Origin: Colocasia esculenta | Taxonomy: Eukaryota; Streptophyta; Magnoliopsida; Alismatales; Araceae | Reading direction: 5' to 3' | Assembly (NCBI GenBank): GCA_014218235.1 | Contig: JACBKR010000781.1 | Span: forward strand, 835,001-899,000 | DNA length: 64,000 bases | Part shown: piece by piece, positions 11,916 to 22,772 of the stretch | How positions within the stretch are numbered: the stretch's first letter is position 1 | Layout of the letters: every line of letters starts with the position of its first letter | Made by a program: the position numbers and the translations under genes | Notes under the pieces: generated by a model | Seen by the model: only the letters and a program-made list of their open reading frames with translations | What the model was told of the DNA's origin: nothing | Databases searched by the model: none

Positions 11916-13219
11916 CTTTTATGTTGATTAAGAAAATTAGGACGGAGAAAGTAAAAAGAAGTACTGTATCCAAGCAGTTGTATGGGAAAGATTTAGATCC
12001 GGATTGAGGTATCACACGTGTAAGGGAAGGGGTCGTGTCTCTAGCACCTGACATTTATTTCTTCCTAGCTAGCAGAATTGAGATCGGACATAAATGACTT
12101 GTGTGTCGACAAAAACATATCGGTACGTGTAACGTGTACGTGTGTGTATGCCGTATGCGTACGCATAAAGAGAGTGGAGGGGGGGGGGGGCGGCAAATGG
12201 AGGCGAGTGGTTGGGTCCACGAGCCCTCGCCATGTCTCAGATCTTCCTTTCACGAGATCTAGCAACAGGGACTCGCGATCTTCTCACACCCCTCCGTCTC
12301 GGTCTGGCTTCGGAGACAATAACACCCCCAAGAGAACAACCCAACACGTGCTTCCGTCTCCATCACTGGTGGTTCTAATGGATGTGGTTCACTTGAGAGT
12401 TGAGAAGAGCCTTTTTCCCTTTAATTCCTTCATATGAGTTTTGACATTTTTCTAGGACTCGCAAGGGCAAGGAAAATGTGTCTATTCCTTCAAGTTACTC
12501 GGCTTTCCCTTTTTTTTTTTATAGAGTTTAAAGTTTCTTGCTATTGTAGGGTAATTGGAGCTGTTTGGACAAATTTTAAATAGAGCTCAAGCTAGTTACA
12601 CCTTTCGGTGTTCCCTCGCAAGAGACATGAACGTGGTTGAGAATCTCACATTACTTCGAGTTTGTAATAGTACCAATGGAGGGGAGTAAAGATCTGTCCA
12701 TGTGCACCGCTCATTGCTGTTAGATTAACTCATGAGGATTAATCTTCGGATTGATACCCCTCTTTTTTTGTGCATTGATGTAAGATATTGAAATCAATAA
12801 AGATATCCTTATCTTTATCCATATTAATAGATGTTATTAATATGTCAGTTCAAGCATCCAATTTAGATTTGCAGATGAAATTTTCTTCCGTTGCCGATCG
12901 TGTTAAAGTTGAGAATATTTTCATGCCTCATTTTACATTTGATCAAGAGACATTTAAAATGTAATCGGATGAAGAAGATATGGAGCGATGTTCACGACGT
13001 CCAGACTTACGTCCTCGGACTGTTCTTCGGCGAATTCATTCTTGGGATAGATCATCCATGGAGTTTTAGTTTCATTTTATTCTGGTCATGATCTGTATTT
13101 GACTATGTCTCTGGTTGTCAACATCTTTACTTATTAATAGAATAATTCGGCCATCCTTGGCCTTAAAAAAAAAAGAAATCAATAAGGATATCTCTTGTTT
13201 ACATACAAGTCTTCAGGTA
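11916..13219. other. Intergenic DNA
   Basis: There is a G-run at about 12177-12190 and a T-run near 12508. No frame in this stretch shows a recognisable domain. It ends at the 8-bp target site TCTGAACT (13220-13227) of the hAT element. Confidence 0.4.
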
Positions 13220-13227
13220 TCTGAACT

Positions 13228-15191
13228 TAGAGCTGTTCATGGTCCGGTTTGGTCCGATTTTTACATTTTTTTCATAAAATCGAATCGAACCGAAATGGAC
13301 ATTGAACTGAAACGAACCGAACCGAAAGACATGCTTGAACCGTTTTGAACCGAAACAAATTGTTTCGGTTCGGTTCAGTTTCTTCAATTCGGTTTGGGCC
13401 TTATGGGCCTTGGATTGGACTTGTCTGTTCTGCTCACCATTGTAGAATTTTTTTAAAATAAAAAAACTGGCAAAGGAGAAATGCTAAAAGCGGCCAACCT
13501 CCTCTCTCACAATGTATTAAAAACAACTAAAAACAACTCCTTAAAATGAAAATTTATTCTGGAAAACTAGATAAACTGATAAAGCGCAGTCTCATTTCAT
13601 ATGGATCACGTACCCGTATGTGCAAGAGTCACTGTCATACATGTCTTTGTAGTTTTCCATTTTTTTTATTTACTTGTTTCTTTTCCACAATCCATTGTTA
13701 ACCACAAATTATAGTCACACCACACTACTCCTTAAGCATAAAAATTAGGAATGTCTGTTCCATTTACAAAATGCACAAAAATGCACAAGCTAGTTTGCTA
13801 ACAAGAAAAAGTATGTCACATTAATATTTGAACAGGAAAAAGTGCCACATTAATATTTCATAAAATCATATTGTGCCAAAGTTCAATCTCCTTTCTGTCC
13901 ACATTATTACAATGAAAAGTGCATGGTATCACAAATATCACTGAATAAAAGGATGAGTACACAACTACACAAGTCCATAAAGTCCACATTATCTGGGAAG
14001 AGCATGATGCATATTCGCTTAGTAGATATTATGATGCCCCTGTTGCTAATTCAGCTCATACCATTTCACAGAAACCATGATGCATCTTCGCTTAGTAGAT
14101 ACTAGATATGAACATTTAACCAATTTGAGAAGAGGAAAATATTTTTTTTTATAAAATCAGGAAGGCCACCCTGCTATGAACTACACAGATGCACTAAAAA
14201 GAATCAAGAATGTGCTATCTGGTGGATGAATCATGAGGTAGGGGTCAACCAAATTAGTTCACAGCAGAGCAAGGAAAAGCTACTATTGGAGCAGTGGGAA
14301 ATCTGACCCCGTCACTCACATTTTCAACCGTTAAACCCTCGCCTCCTCGGACCTCACCTCCGTCAAACCCCCTTCTCCTCGCTGATCGCCACCGCTTGCC
14401 GTGGCCATGGGAGAGACGGTATGAGAGACAGTAGATAGAGAGGGTCTGACTTCTGAGAGAGACAGAACAAAGAGAGATCGAGAAGAGAGAACCCAACCTC
14501 GTGACTCCGTCAAACCCTCGCCTCCTCGCCGCTGTCAAAACCTGATCTCATCCCGTCGTCAAATCTCGATCTCCTCGCCGGCCGCCTGTCGTGGCCATGG
14601 GAGAGAGGGTATGAGAGAGAGTAGATATATAGAGAGGGAAAGAGAGAGATAGAACAAAGAGAGATCGAGATGAGAGAACCCGACCTCGTCACTCTGTCAA
14701 ACCCCGCTTCCTCCCCGTCGTTAGACCCCGCCTCCTCGCCACCGCTTACCTTGAAGCCCGTGCCCAAAGAAGAAATCTCCCGCCGGCCGCCGTTCCCCTC
14801 TTGGCCCTTGCTCGCTGGGCCGCTGGCTGCTGCAGCCTATCGCCTTCGCCTTGGCCGGTTGGCCCTTGCCGGCTTGCCCTAATCTGGGTGGAAGCAACGC
14901 CGTAGCAACTGAGCAAGCCCACCTCTGAAGTGGGCAAATACGCATTGGGATGTTAGGGTATGGTCCGTATGGATTTAGGTCGTGGGTTGGTTTTCGGTTC
15001 AAACGGTCCAGTCCGGTTTTTGTAATGAGGAACCCGAACCAAACCGAATTTTGGTCTTCGGTTCGGTTCGGCTCGGTTCATTGACCCAACCAATTATGGT
15101 GTGAAACCGAACCGAACCGAACAACCGAATAATTCGGTTCGGTTCGGTTCGGTTCGGTTCAACAATTTGAACCGAAAACTGTATAGCCCTA
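13228..15191. mobile_element. Non-autonomous hAT element (1964 bp)
   Basis: The target site TCTGAACT is duplicated exactly at 13220-13227 and 15192-15199. The left end is TAGAGCTGTTC and the right end is the reverse of TAGGGCTATAC, both of the hAT TAGRG type. Subterminal clusters of GAACCGAAC and its complement lie at about 13280-13400 and 14990-15180. The interior is GC-rich between about 14330 and 14900 and contains a 190-bp tandem duplication. No transposase frame (hAT dimerisation domain, BED finger) was seen, so movement would need a transposase from elsewhere. Confidence 0.8.
14340..14725 (+). repeat. Tandem duplication, about 190-bp period, inside the hAT element
   Basis: The segment around GTGGCCATGGGAGAGA at 14401 recurs at 14591, followed in both copies by similar GA-rich sequence and AACCC...ACCTCGT...CTC.GTCAAACCC. 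A third partial unit may start near 14728. The open frames here are products of the repeat. Confidence 0.65.
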
Positions 15192-15253
15192 TCTGAACTC
15201 TCCTCTCTTTTTTGATATTGATGTGAGATATTGATTAAGGACCTCTTATATAT

Positions 15254-15436
15254 GAGAAAGATTTATTGCACTTGTACATTGCACTTTAAGTGCAATGTGA
15301 CTAGGCATAAGGTCTATGTGGCACTCCTCACATGAGGAGTGATAAAGTGGCCATCCAATTGTTGAATGCCACATAGATCTTATGCCAAGTCACATTACAC
15401 TTAAAGTACAATGTGAAAGTGCAATAAACCTTTCTC
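15254..15436. mobile_element. MULE-type MITE, copy B (183 bp)
   Basis: It is flanked by a perfect 9-bp duplication, CTTATATAT, at 15245-15253 and 15437-15445. Its ends GAGAAAGATTTATTGC and GCAATAAACCTTTCTC are inverted, and the whole element matches copy A at 9454-9635. It is non-coding and was probably moved by a Mutator-like transposase. Confidence 0.8.
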
Positions 15437-15701
15437 CTTATATATATGGCTTTCACTTACATATGATTTCAACTTTAATCAATTTTTACATACGAGTCTA
15501 GCTGTCCATTTTTCCCCATGAAATGAACTGCCAAAGTGTAAGCCGGAATCAACACTTTTTCTTTCCGTTGGAGTTTCTCTTTTTAAGAACTTTGCTGTTT
15601 TACATCAAATCCGAAAAGACCCGTATGAATGGGATGACAGACGCCAACATTGGTCTCTACCTCGTTATCCTCCCTAAACATGAACATGTTTGTCGACATC
15701 T

Positions 15702-15972
15702 CCTTTTTTTTGGACAAAGGATAATATATTATATTATGTTAAAAGACAGTACAAAGAGATCTGGCGTTGGGACATCCAACCCATACGCTGCAAAGACCAT
15801 ACAGACCATATCTTACCATGCACAATCCCGTACATACCATGATCAGCAAAGACAAGAGAAGAGAAAGCAACCCGAACCCTCGACAGAGGACAGCAAAAGG
15901 AACCAAAACATGAGAGGGGCCTCCCAAACCAGACACAAGCAAGGATGGAAACAAGGTCCAAAGTTGGAAGCC
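15702..15972 (-). mobile_element. Possible 3' tail of a LINE retrotransposon
   Basis: Read on the - strand, the stretch ends with a TTATCCTTTGTCC segment running into an A-run at about 15702-15709, the form of a plant L1 3' end. No reverse transcriptase remains, so this is a weak, pattern-based call. Confidence 0.3.
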
Positions 15973-16128
15973 TACGAGAGAGGACTACAACAACAAGAAC
16001 TAGATTGAACCATCCTGCAAGACGACTCCAGCTGCAAGATAACATCCACAACAAGCAGAAGCTAAGGACATAACACTGCCAAAAAGGATGGTTCAATCTA
16101 GTTCTTGTTGTTGTAGTCCTCTCTCGTA
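15973..16128. repeat. Perfect 44-bp inverted repeat with a 68-bp loop
   Basis: Bases 15973-16016 and 16085-16128 are exact reverse complements over 44 positions, beginning TACGAGAGAG on the left and ending CTCTCTCGTA on the right. Outside the arms the similarity stops abruptly. A transcript through it would fold into a long perfect stem. It may be a recent local inverted duplication, a small-RNA hairpin, or a cloning/assembly artefact. Confidence 0.85.
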
Positions 16129-16624
16129 TTTCTTTATTTCTTTTGTGATACGATATCGCTTGTTCGGAGACCAAACATACTACCAAACATACTCAGAGCT
16201 CATGACATATCATAATAGAATCTCATGTCATGGGCGTGTCTCATGTGCTGCCTCGGGAAGGAAAGATACCTGAAGGTTTCAAGAACCTCGCCTTTAGTCT
16301 TCGTGTTGCTCATTGCTCCTCCACAGGAGGCCTTTTTGGTCCGAATACTACTCGATGCTGCAAAAGAACTTAAATGGGGTTCCATAATGGACGGCTCCAA
16401 ACTTGAAGGTAGTACGAGATGTACTCCACTATGATCTCATCGTCACATGACCAACACAAATGTCGGTGCTGTACGCCCTGCCCGCAGTGTACGACCGGAG
16501 AGCAACGCGACACTTTTATCTTTATTCTTTTTTCGTAAAGAGAAATATTTATATGCACTGTCGGAGTGTTGGTCGCAGGTGCCTTTCTCAAATGAGAAAT
16601 GATTGATACCCGGCCTCGCCGGGT

Positions 16625-17580
16625 TGATTAAAAGTTGTAGAGCTCTTCATTTTTCGTATAATTTAATTTGTAATATTTATTTTTATTTTTTATCTTTATG
16701 AACATCGACAGATGATTTCATTTTCTTTACGTTGATCTTTAAAAATTTTGCCTTACATAACATATTCTTTCACTTAAAATATATTTTTATATTATTTACA
16801 GTAAATATTAAATCTCTTTATAATAAACATCATTATTTATTATCAAAAGTTGGTATAATAAATGTTATTTTTTTATTATAAAAATATTTTTTATAATAAA
16901 TATTGAATACTTGTTATAGTAAACGTCAAATCACGATAGACAGTAATTTTTCTTTTACAATAAACATTGAGTGTCTTTATAATGCATGTTAAGTCAGGTT
17001 AGAGTAAATTTTATTTCTGTGAGGTGTTCTTTATTGTAACAAAAAAGGGTTACTGTAACAATAACATTTACTGTAAAGCGACTTAATATTTATTGTAAGT
17101 GATGTAAAAAATATACTCTAAGAAAAAATATATATGTAAGTGAAAAATATTTGTTGTGATAGACAATAATATTTATTGCAATAGAACTTAATGTTTATTG
17201 TAATAGATAATAATAATTACTGTAAAAATATTTAATATTTACAATAAATGATGTAAGAAATATCTATAGATGAAAAAAATATATAAGTGAAAATTATATT
17301 TACTGTGATAAAAATTTATATTTACTATAACAAAATTTAATATTTACTCTAACATATAGTAATATTTACTGTAAAAGAACTTAATATTTACCATAAATGA
17401 TGTAAAAAATATATTGCAAGTGAAAAAACTTGTTACGTTGAGGTAAAAATTTCAAAAATTTATGTCAAAAAGATGAAAATCATCTCTCGAGATTCATAAA
17501 TGCTGAAAAATATAAATTGATTCTAAAAATTAAACCACACAAAAAATAAGCACTCTACAAACTTTGATATTTTAAAAGAG
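16625..17580. mobile_element. Fold-back or long-TIR AT-rich element
   Basis: Reading inward from both sides gives similar sequence. GTTGTAGAGC.CTT...GATGATTT.CAT...CTTTACGTTGA on the left matches the reverse complement of the right end (TTTGTAGAGTGCTT...GATGATTTTCATC...). The arms exceed 250 bp. The centre is filled with degenerate copies of TATTTACTGTAA and AGAACTTAATATT. No target duplication was resolved and there is no coding capacity. Confidence 0.55.
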
Positions 17581-18469
17581 ATCTCTCTGACAAAATCTTT
17601 TAATTAATTTGTTATCTTTTTTCCACTAATAAGATGTCTGTTTGTTTGTGGGATGGGATTTACAACAAGCTCAATTCTGTTTACACCGAAAGTTACATAT
17701 ATTTTCGAGACATAGACATTTATGATAAATGAGCTTAAAATTGTTGGATTGTGATGACTTCGTTCTAAAGTTTCGTTCTAAAACACTTTCTTAGAAGCCG
17801 TTTCGTTCTAAAGTAAATTCGAATTTTTTTACACCCATTTAATTTCACACAATCTTTCTACCTTTTGCTTAGCATAAAACAAATAAAAAGGAATTTAATT
17901 GGATGTTCAGGCGTTCATGTGTTTAATAAAGGAGATGAGGTTCCATTATGAAGAGGGATAAAACAGACCTAGCTTGTTAACGCGCATTTATCTAGTCCAT
18001 CATTCAAAGTATATTCAAAGCTCTCCCTTAAACTCTCGTCCTCTCACTACAAAGTTAGCACACTGTCAAGAGGAGAAGTCTTCAGTCTTCAATCATTCTT
18101 CAGTTGAATCCACACAATATCTACGCTCTTTTAATTTTTATTCATTTGATATGTGTGTTGTATTTATTGCACTTTTATTATCCCCATTAATCAATCTGGA
18201 TAGAGGCCTTCGTAGTTGGCAAAAATCTTTTATGGGTAATCTATTGGGGTGTGCTAGTAGCTAGCTACTTGCTCAAGAAAATAAGTGATTTGATCTTGTG
18301 AGTCACCTACCGGAGGGGTGTTTTAAAAGCTACCTTCTTACTTGGCAAAAGAAGGATCAATAGTTGGCAAAAGAAGGATTAGTAGTTGCCGATGGTTAGT
18401 GAAATCTTGGAGTGATTAATTTTAGGGACGGGACATAGAGTTGAGTGGATTAGCACGGAATCTATACTA
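17581..18469. other. Intergenic DNA
   Basis: A triplet of TTTCGTTCTAAA motifs lies at 17759-17811. A 20-bp tandem of TTGGCAAAAGAAGGAT lies at about 18340-18380. No gene is recognised. Confidence 0.4.
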
Positions 18470-18964
18470 TCTATACTATTCTAATAAAACTCAGTTCTGA
18501 AGCAGCCACGTGGCAGCACCAGAAGCAGAGTTTTCCCGCCTAAACCTCCCCACTAAATCTATCTATATCGCAGCTAAATATGGTTAAGCAAAATCTGAGT
18601 AAACAAATCCTAACATATAGCAGCTAACATAAAATAATAAATCTATCAACTTTAACACACCTCCCGTAAGACAAGTCTCAAACATTAATTGTCATCTAAA
18701 TCAACGAAGGAATCTTTCTAAACAAGGTAAGATATTCACCGTCTAAAAAATCTTGCTAAATCGAGCAGACCATAACTTTTTAGAAAAAATTTAATTTTAA
18801 GTCTACCTTCGTGCAGTCCACCTTCTTTTGTTTTAAGAACAAACTTTCCCTGTTTAGTTTAACAAAATTTTTATAATTAAAATTATATAATTTTATAAAT
18901 AATATTTTTATTTATCTTAATATTTTATTAACAACTACCGTGCATCGCACGGATTTTCAACTAG
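18470..18964 (+). mobile_element. Non-autonomous Helitron (495 bp)
   Basis: The 5' end TCTATACTATTCTAAT and the 3' end TTTTCAACTAG are the Helitron TC...CTAG termini, sitting between a host A (18469) and T (18965). Eight bases before CTAG is a 6-bp-stem hairpin, CCGTGC-ATC-GCACGG (18938-18952), the standard 3' terminator. No Rep/helicase is encoded. A second TCTATACTAT starts 9 bp upstream at 18461, so the 5' end could lie there instead. Confidence 0.82.
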
Positions 18965-21900
18965 TTAAGATAAATCTTGTGTTATTTGTGTAATTAATTG
19001 TCTCTTATTATTCACCATTGCATGTATTAGTAGTCCAAGGATTTATACATTTCTTCTGCCAACAAACACTCACAACCCCCCGTTGAAGTCCCCATTGACA
19101 TGTTCCAAGATAGGTACCATCACATTACAAACGAGAATGTGGTTTGGTATTTTGTCCTTGTGCTTTGGATACGATCAATTTGGAGCCTTTTTTTGGGACC
19201 GCCCCTGTATTTTAAGCCTACATCCAAACTAGGAAAAAATGTCTAGGACAATGACTTGTGTAGATCACTTACATGGAGAAATAGCTATGGGATCGAGAGG
19301 ACGTCATAATAGGTTGTGGAGCCACGGTCCTTAATTAATCTCATTCTTCTTATTTGTTGGACTCTACGAGATTTTGGAGTCTAGTAATAAGTGGCTACGC
19401 GTTGGGTCATAGCCTAGTAATTAAGCTATGTTTGTGTTGGTTGTGTTGAGTCTTCACATATCTTATTCCATATATATGTATGGAGTTGGTTACATATGAG
19501 GAGATAATTAGGAGGCAAGACACATCGACATGCTTGGCTACAAGACCAATTGTTGTTTCTTTTATCGTGCGTGTTAACCGAACTGAGAGAAGACTAGTGC
19601 ACATTGACTAATCCTAGTTGAGTGTAGTATTTTATGTTGTTGACTCTGTAAATGTGTGTACTTCATTTTAACTATTGGATAGATTAGCCCAGCTCTTAAT
19701 TCGCTTCATTATTCCTAGTATCGATGTCACTTTCCTGTTTAGTTTAATTTAACTATTTTTTTGTAAAATTTGTATTGTGTCATTGAATACTATTTTGACT
19801 AAGTGGCAGGATTGAAAGATTCTTATTCAACATATAACTTGTGAGACTCACTCTTTATTTTATATGTGAAGGGTCACGTGCACACAGCCTTCGCCTCGAT
19901 CCAGAGAGCAGCTTATAATTATGAACAACTTCCTTGTGCTAGCAGTGCTAGGTGAGTGGGTATACCCCCACAAGGGACTTGGAGTTTTTATTTCTTTTGT
20001 TTATATTATGACACCACGTATCTTATAAATATTATAATTTAATTTTACAATTATTTCAATTTCTTATTTGTCTCGGCCGTAGAGCGATTTCTTATCTTTG
20101 TAGATCTTCAACCTCGTAATTAGTAGTAGAAAGGAGGTTGCACCGTATCAGATGGCGAGTCAGTCTCAAGTTGCCACACTAATTATATATCTTCCATCAC
20201 AAGAAGTCAAATCCACAAAACTGTCACGGGAAAGCAGCAAAAAGATGCAAGCTTTTCTCTCTACCCCTCGAACGGAAGTGAAAAGATTGGTGAGGGCACT
20301 CTGATGGAGTCAATTTACATCATCGACTTTATCCAACACCAAGTCAATCTGCACAAAGAAAAGAGAAGAAGAAAAGAAATAGAAAAAGTTGCATGGGTCT
20401 GGAGGGGATTGGCTCGTCAAATCCACAGAGCAGGAGGATCGATCTGGTGCTCTCCGCAACGCCAAACGAGAGACCATTTCCCCGATGGCAAATAGTCCCA
20501 ATAAATCATGGGGACATGATAATTGAGGAGGAAATAATAATTGGAGGAGAACAACAGGATCGATCACACCCCCACTGCAACCTCAAAGAAGGGCACTGCC
20601 ATGGCCACTTGTGCATATAAGCGAGCAGATTCCGACCACACAAAACAACGGGGCCTCCCCCTGGCCGGGTGGTAGCCCATCATCATCATCGTCATCATCG
20701 TCGGGGTGTGCGCACAGTGGTGAACAGTGTGCGCGCGTCAGAAGGAAAAGAAGAGAAGTAGAATGGAAGAGGGGGGGGTGGGAAAGGAACAACGGAAGAA
20801 TGGGATGGCCTGGATGGTGTTTGATGCGTCACCTCCACGGGGTTAACCCCATCACTGCCGCCAAACTGGTGAACCCCCGCCGTCCCCAAAAAGAGGGTCC
20901 ACAGGTTAGGTCTCCTTCTCCCCGGTAGCAACAGATGTAATGCAAAAGGGGTTTAGTTTTGCCAGAAACGGATGGTGGTGGCAGCCTGCCTTGTGACACA
21001 TGACCTGGTTGGTCAGAGGCCCCCAAGACTTGAAGGGGAGAGTATCTTAGCAGTTAGAATAAAAGATCTTCTCTGTAAATGGCTGCCAGTCCTGTCACCA
21101 TCTTTTTTTACACCCGAGGGAGGTCTGTGTAGAGAAGATCCCATTGGAGTGGGGAGGAGGGGAAGCCCTAATGAGTAGTGATGATGATGATAATGATGAT
21201 GACGTTTAACTGGAAATGATGAGAATTCACATGCATCTTTTTATCTGGATTTGGGGGCCCACAAGATTCGAAACCAGGGTCCAGGACCTGTAATTCCCTT
21301 GCCCCACAATCCCATCACCCCCCCCCCCTATAAAATCCAAAAGACTCCTCCGCACCACAGTGGAATATGAGTGCAGTAAGATCTATCCTTTCGCGCGTTT
21401 TCTTTCCCTTTTCTCTCCTTTTTTGACAAGAGTTCTGTTCTTGTCTTCTCTCCCTTTCCCTCTGGTTCTTGCGGTTGTCTTCTATCTATTTCTCGGGGGC
21501 AGGCGATGGAGAGAGCGAGAGAGAGGTATTAGTCGATAATGGAGTGGGATCTTGAAAAGGGAGGAGGGCGAGATGGCAAGGCAGAAAAAAAAATATATGC
21601 ATGCGGAGCATGAAGGATCACATGGTGGCTTCTTTTGTGAGCGACAGCTCCTGCGTCTTGGTCTGTTAGTGCTCCCATTTACCCCTGCCCTTTTCCGCTG
21701 AAGACACCATAGCATCCACTGGTTCCTTCACTTCCCCTATGTGTTTTTCTCCTGGAAACTGATTTACTAACACTAATTTGACTCAAATGTGCCACATCAT
21801 CACCTACCAGGAGAACCCATAAATTTTAAAAATTTTGTGTGTTAAAAATTATGTCAAAAAGGTGTGTCATTAACCATTTGCCTTTGATCCCTGGGCTTCT

Positions 21901-22252
21901 CAAGGCTCCTCTTCCTTTTCCTTCTACTGCCTGTCTGCCTGCCCATCTCCATTTCCTGCCTCCTTTTCTCTAGTGGAAGTCTTGGTGGCCTGTTCGTCAT
22001 ATCTAGATTTTGAGAAAAGTTTGCTCCACTTTCCTCATATATTTTTAGTGTATTTTTACATTTTTATTGATTGGATATAATGTGTCACTTATATTATATA
22101 AAGATGTTTAGAGTGTACTAAAAATACATGAGAAAAATGTAACATTTTTTCCCTAGATTCTAGAATAGGAATGTTACTTGTGATTCTCTCCACAGTTTGG
22201 TTTTTCTTTTTCTTCTCAACTCAGTTCGTAGTGAAAAGGGCATTTCTTTATA
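18965..22252. other. Intergenic DNA upstream of the CKX gene
   Basis: I found no convincing coding exon in this 3.3-kb stretch. It contains a (ATC/GTC)n microsatellite at about 20680-20705, a (GAT)n run at about 21177-21203, and several G- or C-runs. The GC-rich part from about 20590 to 21180 has open frames on both strands but no recognisable domain. It may hold distal regulatory sequence for the CKX gene; that is inference only. Confidence 0.4.
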
Positions 22253-22260
22253 TTTGTAGG

Positions 22261-22532
22261 CAGTGGCGGAGCCAGGGGGGTCAAGGGGGGTAATTGCCCC
22301 CCCCCCCTTATTTTTTTGCCCATCTTTACTCATGAATAATTATTTTATTAATTGTCTCCTCTTTATTATTTTGCATAATTTTTTCCTTATTAATTTTTTT
22401 TGCATAAAATTTCTTTTGATGGGCATGTGAAATTTTTTTAATTTTATTAATTGCCTCTTCTTATGTTGAGTACCCATGAATAATTATTTTATTAATTGTC
22501 CCATTTTTTAAATATTTCTGACTCGGCCACTG
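22261..22532. mobile_element. hAT MITE inserted in the CKX promoter
   Basis: The 8-bp target TTTGTAGG is duplicated exactly at 22253-22260 and 22533-22540. The ends are CAGTGGCGGAGCC and the reverse of CAGTGGCCGAGTC. A 24-bp inner motif (ATGAATAATTATTTTATTAA and onward) occurs twice, near 22333 and 22479. It sits about 90 bp upstream of the CKX TATA box. A shorter relative with similar ends lies at 37640-37777. Confidence 0.85.
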
Positions 22533-22620
22533 TTTGTAGGGGTTGGTGATGAACTCACGTATCTGTAAAGCCTAAGCAGACTACTCTTGCTGTGGTGTTG
22601 CTCGGTCACACCCGCCGCTC

Positions 22621-22633
22621 TATATATATATAA
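22621..22633 (+). promoter_or_regulatory. TATA box of the CKX gene
   Basis: A TATATATATATAA run lies 140 bp before the CKX start codon and is followed by a GA-rich leader. Transcription would begin at about 22650-22665. Confidence 0.6.
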
Positions 22634-22640
22634 GAGAAAG

Positions 22641-22670
22641 GAGAGAGAGAGAGAGAGAGAGACAGAGAGA
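22641..22670 (+). repeat. (GA)n microsatellite in the CKX leader
   Basis: About fifteen GA dinucleotides with one interruption lie just downstream of the TATA box. They probably fall in the promoter-proximal region or the 5' untranslated leader. Confidence 0.8.
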
Positions 22671-22772
22671 GGAGGCGAAAGTGGGCGAGTCTCTCCTGCC
22701 ATTAAAACAGTCTCTCTAATATTGTTTCGGCCTCCCTCTGATAAGAGAAGCAAGGGTATCCTACTCTCTGCC

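Noticed and set aside
20611..20928. Possible small gene upstream of CKX
   Set aside because: The frame is built on a serine microsatellite and has no recognisable domain or splice pattern.
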